Shown here: positions 34,836 to 44,134 of the stretch, in pieces | Layout: each line of letters opens with the position of its first letter | Position numbering within the stretch: the first letter of the stretch is position 1 | Assembly: GCA_050944455.1 (NCBI GenBank) | Contig: JBMNRC010000003.1 | Span: 95,727 to 159,726, forward strand | DNA: 64,000 nt | Direction: 5' to 3' | From: Anthropogastromicrobium sp050944455 | Lineage (GTDB): Bacteria > Bacillota > Clostridia > Lachnospirales > Lachnospiraceae | The notes under the pieces: generated by a model | The model's database searches: none | The model's input: the letters and a program-made list of their open reading frames with translations, nothing else | Told to the model about the DNA's origin: nothing | Program-made: the position numbers and the translations under genes

Positions 34836-36146
34836 ATGAACAGCAGGCAGAATCCGGGACATAAGGCTTCGAAAAAGCCGGAGCGCCGCGGCCGCTATGC
34901 GCGCCGGGGAAGCAGGATCGGCAGGATTACGCTGATTCTGGCCGAAGTCGTAACGATCCTTGTTCTGACAGTAGGGGTGTACGGCGTCAATCTGCTGGGC
35001 ACTCTGGAGCGTTCCGATATCGACGAGAACCAGATTTATGTATACAACGGAAACAATTCAAACAGCGGCGATCTCGTGGTCGACGCCATCACGGACGAGA
35101 CGGAAGTTCCCGAATCCCTGGATGACTACGCGGAGGAGACGGCGGACGACAGCCTGATCGCGGCTGATGCCTCGGAGGGAGACTGGGAGATCGAGACGCA
35201 GGAGATTGACAGCGGCGACGACTTTCTGTCGCTCCAGGAGACGACGGAGGGGTACTGGAATATCCTGATTCTCGGCGTCGACGCCCGCCTCAACCAGTCC
35301 CTCGCGGACGGCGATTACCGGGCCGACGTCATCATCATCTGCAGCATCAATGTGAGCACCAGGGAGGTCAAGCTCGCCTCGGTCTATCGGGACACCGTCA
35401 TGAAAATGTATGACCAGAACGATTACATCAAGGCGAACGACGGCGTGTTCGCGGCCCTCGGCGGCAGCCCGTCCGAAATGATCTCCATGATCAACCTGAA
35501 CCTCGACATGAACATCAAGGATATCCTGATCGTCAACTGGGCTTCCGCCGCGCTGGCGGTCAACGCCCTCGGCGGCCTGGATCTCGAGATCACACAGGAG
35601 GAGCTTGACCGCGGAATTATCCAGGGCTACCTCACCGAGGTTGTGAATGAGACCGGAATCGGCACGGACGGCCAGTTTACGGAGGCCGGGCTGCAGCACT
35701 GCGACGGACCGAAGGTCGTGGCGTACTGCCGCAACCGCTATACGACGGGATCCGATTTCGGCCGCACAAGCCGGCAGCGCGAGGTCCTGGAGAAACTGCT
35801 GGAGAAAGCCAAGAGCGCGGATATCGGAACGCTTTTCAACCTGGTGCGGATTGTCTTCAGCAATATCTACACAACGCTGGACTACGGCGAGATGTTCTCT
35901 CTGGCAAGCGACCTCAAGAGCCTGAACATTGTCGACAGCACGGGATTCCCGATGGAGTACGAGACGAACAGCACGATGGGACTGCTGACAAGCCAGTATG
36001 ACCTCACCGACGCGCTGATCGCGAACACGCTCGAATCCAACGCCATCGAGCTGCACCAGTTCCTGTACGGCGACGACGGATACACGCCTTCGGACAATCT
36101 GAAGACGATCAGCGACAACATCGATTATCTGGCGCATACAAGTTAA
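34836..36146 (+). CDS. LytR-CpsA-Psr (LCP) family protein, locus copy
   Basis: A 436-residue protein: basic cytoplasmic start, membrane anchor near 28-50, acidic linker (about 65-135) and LCP domain (about 140-390). LCP residues are visible: the aspartate in LGVDARL, the arginine in SVYRDT, and the basic cluster RNRYTTGSDFGRTSRQREVL near 297-316. LCP enzymes attach undecaprenyl-linked glycopolymers to peptidoglycan, so it probably anchors the polymer made by this locus. Preceded by GTGGAGGAG. Confidence 0.87.
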   Translation: MNSRQNPGHKASKKPERRGRYARRGSRIGRITLILAEVVTILVLTVGVYGVNLLGTLERSDIDENQIYVYNGNNSNSGDLVVDAITDETEVPESLDDYAEETADDSLIAADASEGDWEIETQEIDSGDDFLSLQETTEGYWNILILGVDARLNQSLADGDYRADVIIICSINVSTREVKLASVYRDTVMKMYDQNDYIKANDGVFAALGGSPSEMISMINLNLDMNIKDILIVNWASAALAVNALGGLDLEITQEELDRGIIQGYLTEVVNETGIGTDGQFTEAGLQHCDGPKVVAYCRNRYTTGSDFGRTSRQREVLEKLLEKAKSADIGTLFNLVRIVFSNIYTTLDYGEMFSLASDLKSLNIVDSTGFPMEYETNSTMGLLTSQYDLTDALIANTLESNAIELHQFLYGDDGYTPSDNLKTISDNIDYLAHTS

Positions 36147-36162
36147 TTTGAGATATCTGCGG

Positions 36163-36197
36163 GCCGGAATCCTCCGAAAGAAGGTTCCGGCTGTTTT
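36163..36197 (+). terminator. Terminator after the LCP gene
   Basis: A stem of seven pairs plus three more across a one-base bulge (36163-36173 with 36182-36191), followed by TGTTTT. Confidence 0.65.
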
Positions 36198-36392
36198 GAA
36201 CCCCGCGGGGCAGCCGCGGCCCTGAAGCGGGTGCAGGCTCCGGGGCCGGCAGGCTTCCGCCGGAAGGCGCGGACAGACAATATGCGGTTACCGCGGCGGA
36301 TTGAAGCCTGACAGAGCCGCAGCAGCGCGGCGATATGTCAGATTTCAGAGCTGGGGAAACAGTTTTTTCAGACAGGAAAGGGGCAGAAAAAG

Positions 36393-38183
36393 ATGGATGA
36401 CAGCAGGCTTATGGCGCTCCGGGCGCTGATGTCGGAGAACGGGATCGATCTCTATTACGTGCCGTCGGCAGACGACCACGAATCCGAGTACGTTCTGGAT
36501 CACTTTGAGGCGAGAAGGTTTCTGACCGGTTTCACCGGTGACGCCGGCATCGCGGTAGTGACAAAGGACAAGGCGGGGCTGTGGACCGACGGCCGCTTTT
36601 TTATCCAGGCTGAGGAACAGCTGAAGGGAAGCGGTTTTGAACTTTACGCGATGGGACAGGAAGGCGTGCCGACGATTCCCGAATTCATGAGAGCCGAGCT
36701 TCCCGCCGGAGGAACCATCGGTTTTGACGGAAAAGTCGTCAACACCCGCGACAGCAGGGCGTTCGCCCGGATTGCCGCTGAAAAGGGCGGCTCTCTGAAG
36801 ACGGATCTCGACCTCACTGAAAAAATCTGGAATGACCGCCCGGCGCTGGTTTCAAAACCTGTCTTTGAGCTGGAGCAGAAATACAGCGGGGAATCCACGG
36901 AGAGCAAGCTGTCGCGGATCCGCGAAAAGATGGCGGAAGCCGGAGCCTCCTGGCATCTGGTATCCAGCCTGGATGACATTGCGTGGATTCTGAATATCCG
37001 CGGAAATGACATCCCTTCAGTTCCGGTCATCTATTCCTTCCTGCTGATCGGGGAAAAAGGCGCCGAATGGTTTGCCGACGGAAGATGCGTCAGCGGCGGG
37101 ATCCGCGGGAGGCTGGCCGCGTGCGGTGTTTCCATCAGGCCTTACGACGAAGTCTACGAGGCGGTTTCTGAGATTCCCGCCGGATCCGCCGTTCTTCTGG
37201 ATGAAGGCAGGGTCAACAGCCGCATCACGGGACTTCTTCCCGAAACGGTGAAAATCATCGACGCTGACGATCCCTCCGTCCTGATGAAAGCGGTGAAGAA
37301 CAGCACGGAAATTGAAAATATCCGCATGGCGCACATTTACGACGGCGTCGCGGTGGCGCGGTTCATGCACTGGCTGAAAACGAATATCGGGAAGATCCCG
37401 ATGACGGAGCTCTCAGCGTCGGATTACCTGGAATCCCTGCGCCGCAGGGAACCCGGATTTGTCGAGGTATCATTTTCCACGATCAGCGCTTACGGCGCCA
37501 ACGCGGCCATGATGCACTATGCACCGACGAAGGAGAATCAGGCCGGATTGAAGCCGGAGGGTTTTCTTCTGGTGGATTCGGGCGGGCATTACCTCACCGG
37601 GTCGACCGATATCACCAGGACTTTCGTGCTTGGGCCGCTCACGGAAAAGCAGAAGAGGGACTACACCCTCGTCCTGAAAGGCAACCTCAATCTGGCCAAC
37701 CAGAAGTTCCTGTACGGCTGCACCGGGATCAACCTGGATATTCTGTGCCGTTCGTCCCTGTGGAACCTGGGAATTGACTACCAGTGCGGAACCGGGCACG
37801 GCGTCGGCTACCTGCTCTGCGTCCACGAAGGGCCGAACGGATTCCGGTGGAAGGAACGCCGGGGCTCCAACTGCGTGCTGGAACCGGGGATGGTCACGAC
37901 CGATGAGCCGGGTGTATATATCGGCGGAGAATACGGAATCAGGATCGAGAACGAGCTGCTGTGCGTGAAGGCGGAGAAAAATTTCTACGGACAGTTTCTC
38001 CGCTTTGAAAATCTGACGGCAGCGCCGATCGACCTTGACGCGGTGGACCCCTCGCTGCTCTCCGACGAAGATCTCCGCCAGCTGAACGATTACCATGCCC
38101 GCGTGTATGAAAAGCTTTCGCCGTACATGGAAAAAGAGGAGCTTGTCTGGCTCAGGGAATACACCAGGCCGCTTTCCAGATAA
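36393..38183 (+). CDS. Aminopeptidase P family metallopeptidase (M24B)
   Basis: A 596-residue Xaa-Pro aminopeptidase-like protein, of the long three-domain form: two creatinase-like N-terminal domains (about 1-310) and the pita-bread catalytic domain. The five metal ligands are in place: Asp395 (LLVDSGG), Asp406 (STDITRT), His469 (GTGHGVGY), Glu505 (TDEPGVY) and Glu519 (RIENELL). It would release N-terminal residues preceding proline in the cytoplasm. It is a housekeeping gene inserted between LCP and acyltransferase genes; no link to the polysaccharide is evident. AAAGGGGC precedes the ATG. Confidence 0.9.
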   Translation: MDDSRLMALRALMSENGIDLYYVPSADDHESEYVLDHFEARRFLTGFTGDAGIAVVTKDKAGLWTDGRFFIQAEEQLKGSGFELYAMGQEGVPTIPEFMRAELPAGGTIGFDGKVVNTRDSRAFARIAAEKGGSLKTDLDLTEKIWNDRPALVSKPVFELEQKYSGESTESKLSRIREKMAEAGASWHLVSSLDDIAWILNIRGNDIPSVPVIYSFLLIGEKGAEWFADGRCVSGGIRGRLAACGVSIRPYDEVYEAVSEIPAGSAVLLDEGRVNSRITGLLPETVKIIDADDPSVLMKAVKNSTEIENIRMAHIYDGVAVARFMHWLKTNIGKIPMTELSASDYLESLRRREPGFVEVSFSTISAYGANAAMMHYAPTKENQAGLKPEGFLLVDSGGHYLTGSTDITRTFVLGPLTEKQKRDYTLVLKGNLNLANQKFLYGCTGINLDILCRSSLWNLGIDYQCGTGHGVGYLLCVHEGPNGFRWKERRGSNCVLEPGMVTTDEPGVYIGGEYGIRIENELLCVKAEKNFYGQFLRFENLTAAPIDLDAVDPSLLSDEDLRQLNDYHARVYEKLSPYMEKEELVWLREYTRPLSR

Positions 38184-38273
38184 CGCGGGACTGTCCGGGA
38201 ACCCGGACGCCTGCCTGCCGGATCCGCCTGCCTGAAACCGAAGCGGATTACGGTTGAAAAGGAGCAACCAGGA

Positions 38274-39704
38274 ATGGTTTTTTCCAGTCTGTTTTTCATC
38301 TTTGCTTTTCTGTGCCCGAACCTGCTGATTTACTTCTGCGTCCGGGACACCCGGAAAAGAAACGTTGTCCTTCTGATATTTTCCCTGATCTTTTATTCGT
38401 GGGGCGGAGTGCGCTATCTGTTCCTGCTTCTGGGCATGGCGCTGGTGAGCTGGTACACGGCCCTGCGGATCGGGAAGGAGAAAGAGAAAGAAGACGGCGG
38501 AACTGCGAAACGCTGGCTCACGGCAGAGTGCGTGATTCTGCTGGGCCTGCTCGGCATCTTCAAATATACGGGCTTTCTTTTCCGCACTTTCGACACGCTG
38601 ACCGGGCTGACGGATTTCGTTCCGGAGATCGCGCTCCCGATCGGTATATCCTTCTATACCTTCCAGCTTCTGTCTTATGTCATCGATGTCTACCGCGGCG
38701 ATGTCGCGGCGCAGCCGAAATACTGGAAAGTGCTGCTGTACTGCAGCCTTTTCCATCAGTGCATCGCCGGGCCGATTGTCCGCTACAGCACGGTCGCGGA
38801 GGAGATCGACAGCCGCCGGATGACCCTGAAGGACTTCTCCAGCGGAATCCGCCGCTTCGCGGTGGGGCTCGCGAAAAAGGCGATCCTGGCCAATTCGTGC
38901 GCGTCCGTGGCCGACACGCTGCTCGCCTCCGCGGACACGGCTCCGGTTTCGGGACTCTGGCTGGGCATGCTGTTCTACATGTTCCAGATCTACCTTGATT
39001 TCTCCGCTTATTCCGACATGGCGATCGGAATGGGCCGGATGGTGGGGTTCCATTACCTGGAAAATTTCAACTATCCCTATATCTCCGCGTCGGTTCAGGA
39101 ATTCTGGCGCAGGTGGCATATCTCACTGTCGACTTTCTTCAGGGATTACGTGTACATTCCGCTGGGCGGAAACCGCAGGGGAAACCTGATCACGGTGAGA
39201 AACATGTTCATCGTCTGGTTCCTCACCGGCATGTGGCACGGGGCCAGCTGGAATTATATTCTCTGGGGACTGTACTTCTTTGTCTTTCTCGTTCTGGAGC
39301 GTTTCCTGCTCAAGCCCCTGCTGCAGAAACTGCCCAGAGCGGTCGGCTGGCTGTACGCGATGTTCGTCGTGCTGATCGGCTGGGTGCTGTTCCGCTTCGA
39401 GGACATCGGGCAGGCAGGCCGGGTCCTTTCGGGAATGTTCGGCGCCGGGGGCAGGTCCATCAGCAGCATATCCGTCCATTACACATTTCTCAACAACATT
39501 TTCCTGATGATTTTCTGCGCGATAGCCTGCACGCCGCTCGGAGCGTTCCTGCACCGGAAGATCTACACCGCGGCAGAAAAGCGGAACAGGCCGGCGAAAG
39601 CCATGTACTGGCTGGACGCGGTCACGCCGGCGGTCCTGACAGTGCTGTCCTTCATCGCGCTGGTTGGGGACAGCTACAACCCGTTCCTTTATTTCCAGTT
39701 CTGA
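38274..39704 (+). CDS. MBOAT O-acyltransferase (AlgI/DltB/PatA family)
   Basis: A 476-residue membrane enzyme with about eleven helices. The signatures EFWRRWHISLSTFFRDYVYIPLGG (visible as FWRRWHISLS with His282, and YIPLGG) and TGMWHGASWN with the catalytic His322 are clear. Such proteins move acyl groups across the membrane to extracellular polysaccharides. The next gene encodes the DHHW/AlgJ-like partner that completes transfer in related systems, separated by 15 bases. Its acceptor is probably the polymer of this locus. Confidence 0.88.
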   Translation: MVFSSLFFIFAFLCPNLLIYFCVRDTRKRNVVLLIFSLIFYSWGGVRYLFLLLGMALVSWYTALRIGKEKEKEDGGTAKRWLTAECVILLGLLGIFKYTGFLFRTFDTLTGLTDFVPEIALPIGISFYTFQLLSYVIDVYRGDVAAQPKYWKVLLYCSLFHQCIAGPIVRYSTVAEEIDSRRMTLKDFSSGIRRFAVGLAKKAILANSCASVADTLLASADTAPVSGLWLGMLFYMFQIYLDFSAYSDMAIGMGRMVGFHYLENFNYPYISASVQEFWRRWHISLSTFFRDYVYIPLGGNRRGNLITVRNMFIVWFLTGMWHGASWNYILWGLYFFVFLVLERFLLKPLLQKLPRAVGWLYAMFVVLIGWVLFRFEDIGQAGRVLSGMFGAGGRSISSISVHYTFLNNIFLMIFCAIACTPLGAFLHRKIYTAAEKRNRPAKAMYWLDAVTPAVLTVLSFIALVGDSYNPFLYFQF

Positions 39705-39719
39705 CGGAGGAAGACAGGC

Positions 39720-41192
39720 ATGAATGATTTCGATAAGGAGAGAGAAAAGATCCGCCGGAAGAGCCGTCTCTTCGGATTTGTCCTCTTCGCGGCTGTCCTG
39801 GTCTTTTTCTTTGTGCTTGGGCTGATTCTTCCGCTCCGTCCCGCGGTATCCGAACAGGAAAACAGAAAACTGGCGGAGTTCCCGGAATTTTCGCTCTCGG
39901 CCGTGATGGATGGAACATACTTTTCAGATATTTCCAAGTGGTATTCCGATACCTTCCCCGGCCGTGATCTCTGGGTTCAGGCGGATTCCAAAGTGAAATC
40001 CCTCTATGGCATCCGGACCGTGCAGGTGATCCAGGGAAACACCACGAAAGACGAGATCCCGGATACCCCGAGAAGTGACAGCGGCCAGACCGCGGAAGCG
40101 GAGGAAACAGCGGAAGAAACCGGGAACGAACCGGCTGAAGCACAGACCGGAGAAGAGACGTCCGCGGAAACGGAGTCCGGAGCGGAGACAGAATCCGTGG
40201 AGGAGGACAATGGCTCGTCAGGGACCGTTTCCGAAGCAACTGCCGGGGAAGAACAGACCGCGGCCGGTTCCGGGGACGAGGCCGATCTTCCGATGATTCA
40301 GGGCCAGGTCCAGGACAACCTGATTGTGGACGGCGATACGGCATACGGCATCTATTATTTCAACCTGGACGCGGCGAATATCTATATTGACACGGTCAAC
40401 CGGGCCGCCTCGGAACTGTCCGGTCAGACCGACGTCTACTGCATGCTGGTACCGATCAGCTCGACTGTCTACGTCAGCAGGGACACTCTCGATGCGGCCG
40501 GCGCCAGCGACGAGGAAGAGGCCATCAACTATTATTACAGTTCGATGTCCGGCGATGTCACTGCTGTTCCGATACTCGATGCGCTGAGAGAACACCGGGA
40601 TGAGTACATTTATTTCCGCACGGACCATCACTGGAACGGGAGAGGCGCCTATTACGCGGCCTGCCGGCTTCTCGAGGAGATGGGGCAGACGCCGCATGAC
40701 CTCTCCGAATACCAGGAGATGGATTTCAGCGGTTTCCTCGGTTCCTACTATCAGTCCAGCCTCAATGAAGGCCTGGCCTCCAATCCGGATGTCGTCAACG
40801 CCTTCGTGCCCATCACATACAACCTGATGACATACACGCGCACCGACGGGACAAAGATCGACTGGCCGATCATCAACGACGTCACCTCGTACCGCGCCGG
40901 CCAGAAGTATTCGGCCTTCGCGGCCGGGGACAACCCGTTCAGCGAGATTCACAACCCGAACGTCCAGAACGGGAGAAGCGCGGTTGTGATCAAGGAATCA
41001 TACGGAAACGCCGTCATTCCGTTCCTGACGGATTATTACGAGGATCTTTACTGGATTGACTACCGATATTACAATGGAAACGTGATCCAGTTCGTCCGGG
41101 AGAACGGCATAGACGACCTGATTTTCATCAACGCCGGCGAACCGATCTCATCCGTCAGCCAGGTCAACCGCCTGAGCGCTCTGATCCCCTGA
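39720..41192 (+). CDS. DHHW/AlgJ-like extracytoplasmic acyltransferase partner
   Basis: A 490-residue protein with one N-terminal membrane anchor (about 18-42), a region typical of DHHW proteins (EQENRKLAEFPEF; WYSDTFPGRD), an acidic spacer of about 75 residues (119-195, rich in Glu, Thr, Ala, Ser), and an SGNH-hydrolase-like domain. The DHHW motif itself is at about 302-305 (RTDHHWNGRG) and the likely serine segment is VIKESYGNA near 422. The adjacent MBOAT gene makes O-acetylation or similar modification likely. The long spacer splits the N-terminal part from the rest and is unusual. Confidence 0.8.
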   Translation: MNDFDKEREKIRRKSRLFGFVLFAAVLVFFFVLGLILPLRPAVSEQENRKLAEFPEFSLSAVMDGTYFSDISKWYSDTFPGRDLWVQADSKVKSLYGIRTVQVIQGNTTKDEIPDTPRSDSGQTAEAEETAEETGNEPAEAQTGEETSAETESGAETESVEEDNGSSGTVSEATAGEEQTAAGSGDEADLPMIQGQVQDNLIVDGDTAYGIYYFNLDAANIYIDTVNRAASELSGQTDVYCMLVPISSTVYVSRDTLDAAGASDEEEAINYYYSSMSGDVTAVPILDALREHRDEYIYFRTDHHWNGRGAYYAACRLLEEMGQTPHDLSEYQEMDFSGFLGSYYQSSLNEGLASNPDVVNAFVPITYNLMTYTRTDGTKIDWPIINDVTSYRAGQKYSAFAAGDNPFSEIHNPNVQNGRSAVVIKESYGNAVIPFLTDYYEDLYWIDYRYYNGNVIQFVRENGIDDLIFINAGEPISSVSQVNRLSALIP

Positions 41193-41273
41193 GCAAGCGG
41201 CGGAGCCTGCCCGCGGAGGAACGCGCGGAAATACAGCCGAGAGGCGCCGGGCCAGACCCGGGAGGAGAATGAT

Positions 41274-42767
41274 ATGGGAATCATGTATCACAGTACCAGA
41301 GGAGAGGCAAAGGCATACACTGCTTCGCAGGCGATCCTGCAGGGCCTTGCGCCTGACGGCGGCCTGTTTGTTCCGGATTCGATCCCGGCGCTTCCGAAGA
41401 GCCTGAAGGAATTTGCCGCGATGGATTATCACGGCGTGGCGCTGGAAATCCTGGCCGCTTTCCTTACGGATTTCACACGCGATGAGCTGGAAGACTGCGT
41501 TCAGAAAGCCTACGACAGCAAATTCGACACGCCTGAGATCGCGCCGCTGGTCAGAAAAAGCGACGCGTATTACCTGGAGCTCTATCACGGGGCGACCATC
41601 GCGTTCAAGGACATGGCGCTCTCCATCCTTCCGCATCTGTGCGTGAAGGCGGCGAAGAAGAACAACGAGCATCGCGAGATCGTGATCCTGACAGCCACCT
41701 CCGGAGATACCGGAAAGGCGGCGATGGCCGGTTTCGCGGACGTCCCCGGGACCCGCATCTTTGTGTTTTATCCGGACGGCGGCGTGAGCCCGATCCAGAA
41801 ACTCCAGATGGTTACCCAGAAAGGCGCGAACGTCCGGGTCGCGGCGATCCGCGGAAACTTCGACGACGCGCAGACCGGCGTCAAAAAGCTGTTCTCAGAC
41901 CGTGAGCTGTGCGATGAGATCAGCCGCAGAGGCTATGTCTTCTCCTCGGCGAATTCGATCAACATCGGCCGCCTGGTCCCGCAGGTTGCCTACTATGTCT
42001 GGGCTTATTCCAGGCTTCTCGCACGGGGGGAAATCACGGAAGGCGAGAAAATCAATTTCACGGTCCCGACCGGCAATTTCGGGAATATTCTCGCCGGCTA
42101 TTACGCGAAATGCATGGGCCTGCCGGTCAGCCGGCTGATCTGCGCTTCCAACGAAAACAAGGTCCTGTTTGATTTTTTCACCACCGGAACCTACGACCGC
42201 AACCGTCCGTTCATTCTCACGTCGTCCCCGTCGATGGATATTCTGGTATCCAGCAATCTCGAGCGGCTGATTTACAAAGCGTGCGGGGACGATGCGGAAC
42301 AGACCGCAAAGTTCATGAAAGAGCTCGCCGAGGACGGGAAATACACCGTCACGGACGGGATGAAGAAAAATCTTGCGGATTTCCGCGGCGGCTACGCGAC
42401 GCAGGAGGAGACGTCGCAGCGCATCCACGACGAGTTCGTATCCGACCATTACGTTCTGGATCCCCACACGGCAGTCGCGTCGGCTGTGTATCGGAAATAC
42501 CGGGAAACCACGGGCGACCCGGCGAAGACGGTGATCGTTTCAACCGCAAGCCCGTTCAAATTTGTCCGGAGCGTCGTTCCGGCTGTTGACCCGGAGGATG
42601 CCGCCCGGGACGAGGGCAGGGATTTCGAGCTGATCGCCGACCTGGAGCGTGTTTCCGGGGTCAGGCGCCCGGCAGCGGTGAGAGAGCTCGAGAACGCTCC
42701 GGTTCTCCACCGGCTCGTGATCAGCCGCGATCAGATGAAGGACGCCGTGCTCGATTTCCTGAAATGA
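41274..42767 (+). CDS. thrC: Threonine synthase
   Basis: A 497-residue PLP enzyme converting O-phosphohomoserine to threonine. The opening YHSTRGEAKAYTASQAILQGLAPDGGLFVP is the typical N-terminal domain (seen as STRGE and LAPDGGLFVP); the PLP lysine is in HGATIAFKDMAL at about 112. TATSGDTGKAA and the phosphate loop VPTGNFGN near 263 complete the site. GGAGGAG precedes the ATG. Length is typical of the long clostridial/E. coli-type form. No other threonine gene is adjacent. Confidence 0.92.
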   Translation: MGIMYHSTRGEAKAYTASQAILQGLAPDGGLFVPDSIPALPKSLKEFAAMDYHGVALEILAAFLTDFTRDELEDCVQKAYDSKFDTPEIAPLVRKSDAYYLELYHGATIAFKDMALSILPHLCVKAAKKNNEHREIVILTATSGDTGKAAMAGFADVPGTRIFVFYPDGGVSPIQKLQMVTQKGANVRVAAIRGNFDDAQTGVKKLFSDRELCDEISRRGYVFSSANSINIGRLVPQVAYYVWAYSRLLARGEITEGEKINFTVPTGNFGNILAGYYAKCMGLPVSRLICASNENKVLFDFFTTGTYDRNRPFILTSSPSMDILVSSNLERLIYKACGDDAEQTAKFMKELAEDGKYTVTDGMKKNLADFRGGYATQEETSQRIHDEFVSDHYVLDPHTAVASAVYRKYRETTGDPAKTVIVSTASPFKFVRSVVPAVDPEDAARDEGRDFELIADLERVSGVRRPAAVRELENAPVLHRLVISRDQMKDAVLDFLK

Positions 42768-42791
42768 TCATTTCCGGCTCACCCGGAACAA

Positions 42792-42824
42792 AAAGAATCC
42801 CCGGATATCATCCGGGGATTCTTT
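42792..42824. terminator. Bidirectional terminator between thrC and the RpiB-like gene
   Basis: A perfect 15-pair stem (42792-42806 with 42810-42824) with a three-base loop, located 24 bases after thrC. On the minus strand TTTTT follows directly, so it also serves the converging isomerase gene. Confidence 0.85.
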
Positions 42825-42978
42825 GTCAACCTGAGGACAGCACGCCCGACTGAAGCTGTCAGGCGGATCACGCTGAAGGATTTTATTTTCAGCGGGGATC
42901 AGTCTCCCGCGGGTCTCAGGCCTGCCCGCCGGTAAGAGCGTTATCGGAGGCCGGCCGCGGCATAACCCGCAGTCCCGG

Positions 42979-43620
42979 TCAGTCACCGATTACTGATCTG
43001 ATATAGGCTTTGATCTCATCGTTCTTGCAGTCACGGTAGAAGTATTCCTTGAAATGCTCGCCGGCGACCGCCTGCTTCAGGAAATCCTGGTCGATGGTCT
43101 TCAGGACGGTCAGGATATCCTTGTGGGTGACCGTTTTCACCTGGTCCAGGATTTTTTTGTTGCGCTGCTCCGGAACAACCCTTTCCGGCGGATAACCGCC
43201 GCCCGGAGCCGCCTCAAACAGCTTCTCGAAGCAGTACTTCAGGTTCAGCTCACCGCCCCAGCCGAAGCCTTTGGCAAACGGGAATGCGGCGGCGTTGCCG
43301 GCATTGATCTGGGAGAAGAGGTAAGCGTCGGACGGGTCGACGATGTGTCCGCAGAGGACGCCCGGGAACGCATTCATCGCGAGGGTAGCGCCTTCGCCGG
43401 TGCCGCATCCGGTGACGACGAAATCGACGGCGCCGCTGTTCAGCAGGATAGCGGCAAGCAGCCCTTCCTGCACGTAGGTGAGCTGCGCTTTATCGTCAGC
43501 TGAATACATTCCGTAGTTGACTACCTCATAGCCTTTCGGCTCCACGACTTCTTTCAGTGTTTTTTCGATCAGGCTGTTTTTTGCGGCCTGGCTGTTCTCA
43601 TTGATGAGAGCGATTTTCAT
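42979..43620 (-). CDS. RpiB/LacAB family sugar isomerase, DhuI-like
   Basis: A 213-residue protein with the RpiB/LacA/LacB fold: MKIALINENSQAAKN start, GCGTGEGATLAMNAFPG near 80-96 with the family cysteine, and HIVDPSDAYLFSQINAGN. It is longer than ribose-5-phosphate isomerase B (about 150). This long form resembles DhuI, which isomerises 4-deoxy-L-threo-5-hexosulose-uronate in glycosaminoglycan breakdown; the dehydrogenase, kinase and aldolase of that route are at 9.5-14.7 kb. The frame extends upstream to 44115, but AAGGAG before the ATG at 43620 and the promoter at 43699-43727 exclude that extension. Confidence 0.75.
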   Translation of the reverse strand: MKIALINENSQAAKNSLIEKTLKEVVEPKGYEVVNYGMYSADDKAQLTYVQEGLLAAILLNSGAVDFVVTGCGTGEGATLAMNAFPGVLCGHIVDPSDAYLFSQINAGNAAAFPFAKGFGWGGELNLKYCFEKLFEAAPGGGYPPERVVPEQRNKKILDQVKTVTHKDILTVLKTIDQDFLKQAVAGEHFKEYFYRDCKNDEIKAYIRSVIGD

Positions 43621-43698
43621 TCTGATTTCTCCTTTCTGCTGACAGGACGGTGCGGCACAGCCCGCGGGAGCGGTCCGACCGCCTGCCTCATTTGTTTC

Positions 43699-43727
43699 AT
43701 CATAACGGAGAAACCGGGAAAAGTCAA
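43699..43727 (-). promoter_or_regulatory. Promoter of the DhuI-like gene
   Basis: On the minus strand, TTGACT (43727-43722) and TATGAT (43704-43699) with 17-base spacing. Confidence 0.65.
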
Positions 43728-43773
43728 TGTAAGCGGACCGGCCCGCAGGCCGGCGGCGGAGAGGAGCGCCAGT

Positions 43774-44085
43774 ATGGAAGCACATGAAGAAAAGCCGGAT
43801 CTCAGATGCCGGGTATGCCTGGTGAGGGAATCGGCGGACGAAAACCTGAAACAGGTGATCGCCGGGCTGATCGCTGACATCCCCGGGGAAGGACGCACCG
43901 ATCCCGCGGAATACGAACAGCGCCTTGCGGCCTGCCGGTCCTGCGGCGAGCTTCTCGCCGGCACCTGCCGCGTGTGCGGATGCTATGTGGAAGCGAGGGC
44001 GGCAGTGGAGAGACTGCGCTGCCCGTTTCCCGGAAAAGACAGATGGGATCCGGAATGGCCGGCCGTTCCCCGCGAAAGGGCCTGA
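43774..44085 (+). CDS. Small cysteine-rich protein, DUF6171-like
   Basis: A 103-residue protein with a CRVC pair near residue 13, CRSC near 52 and CRVCGC near 66, plus a last cysteine near 86, suggesting bound zinc in ribbon-like knuckles. The spacing matches a short family found in Lachnospiraceae, remembered as DUF6171; the function is unknown. GGAGAGGAG precedes the ATG. It is divergent from the RpiB-like gene. Confidence 0.65.
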   Translation: MEAHEEKPDLRCRVCLVRESADENLKQVIAGLIADIPGEGRTDPAEYEQRLAACRSCGELLAGTCRVCGCYVEARAAVERLRCPFPGKDRWDPEWPAVPRERA

Positions 44086-44134
44086 CAGCCCCGAAACACA
44101 GCAAAGGCTGATCATAGCGGGAACCAGCCGCGTC

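Noticed and set aside
43621..44115. N-terminal extension of the RpiB-like frame
   Set aside because: It includes the likely promoter at 43699-43727 and overlaps the DUF6171-like gene; AAGGAG marks the ATG at 43620.
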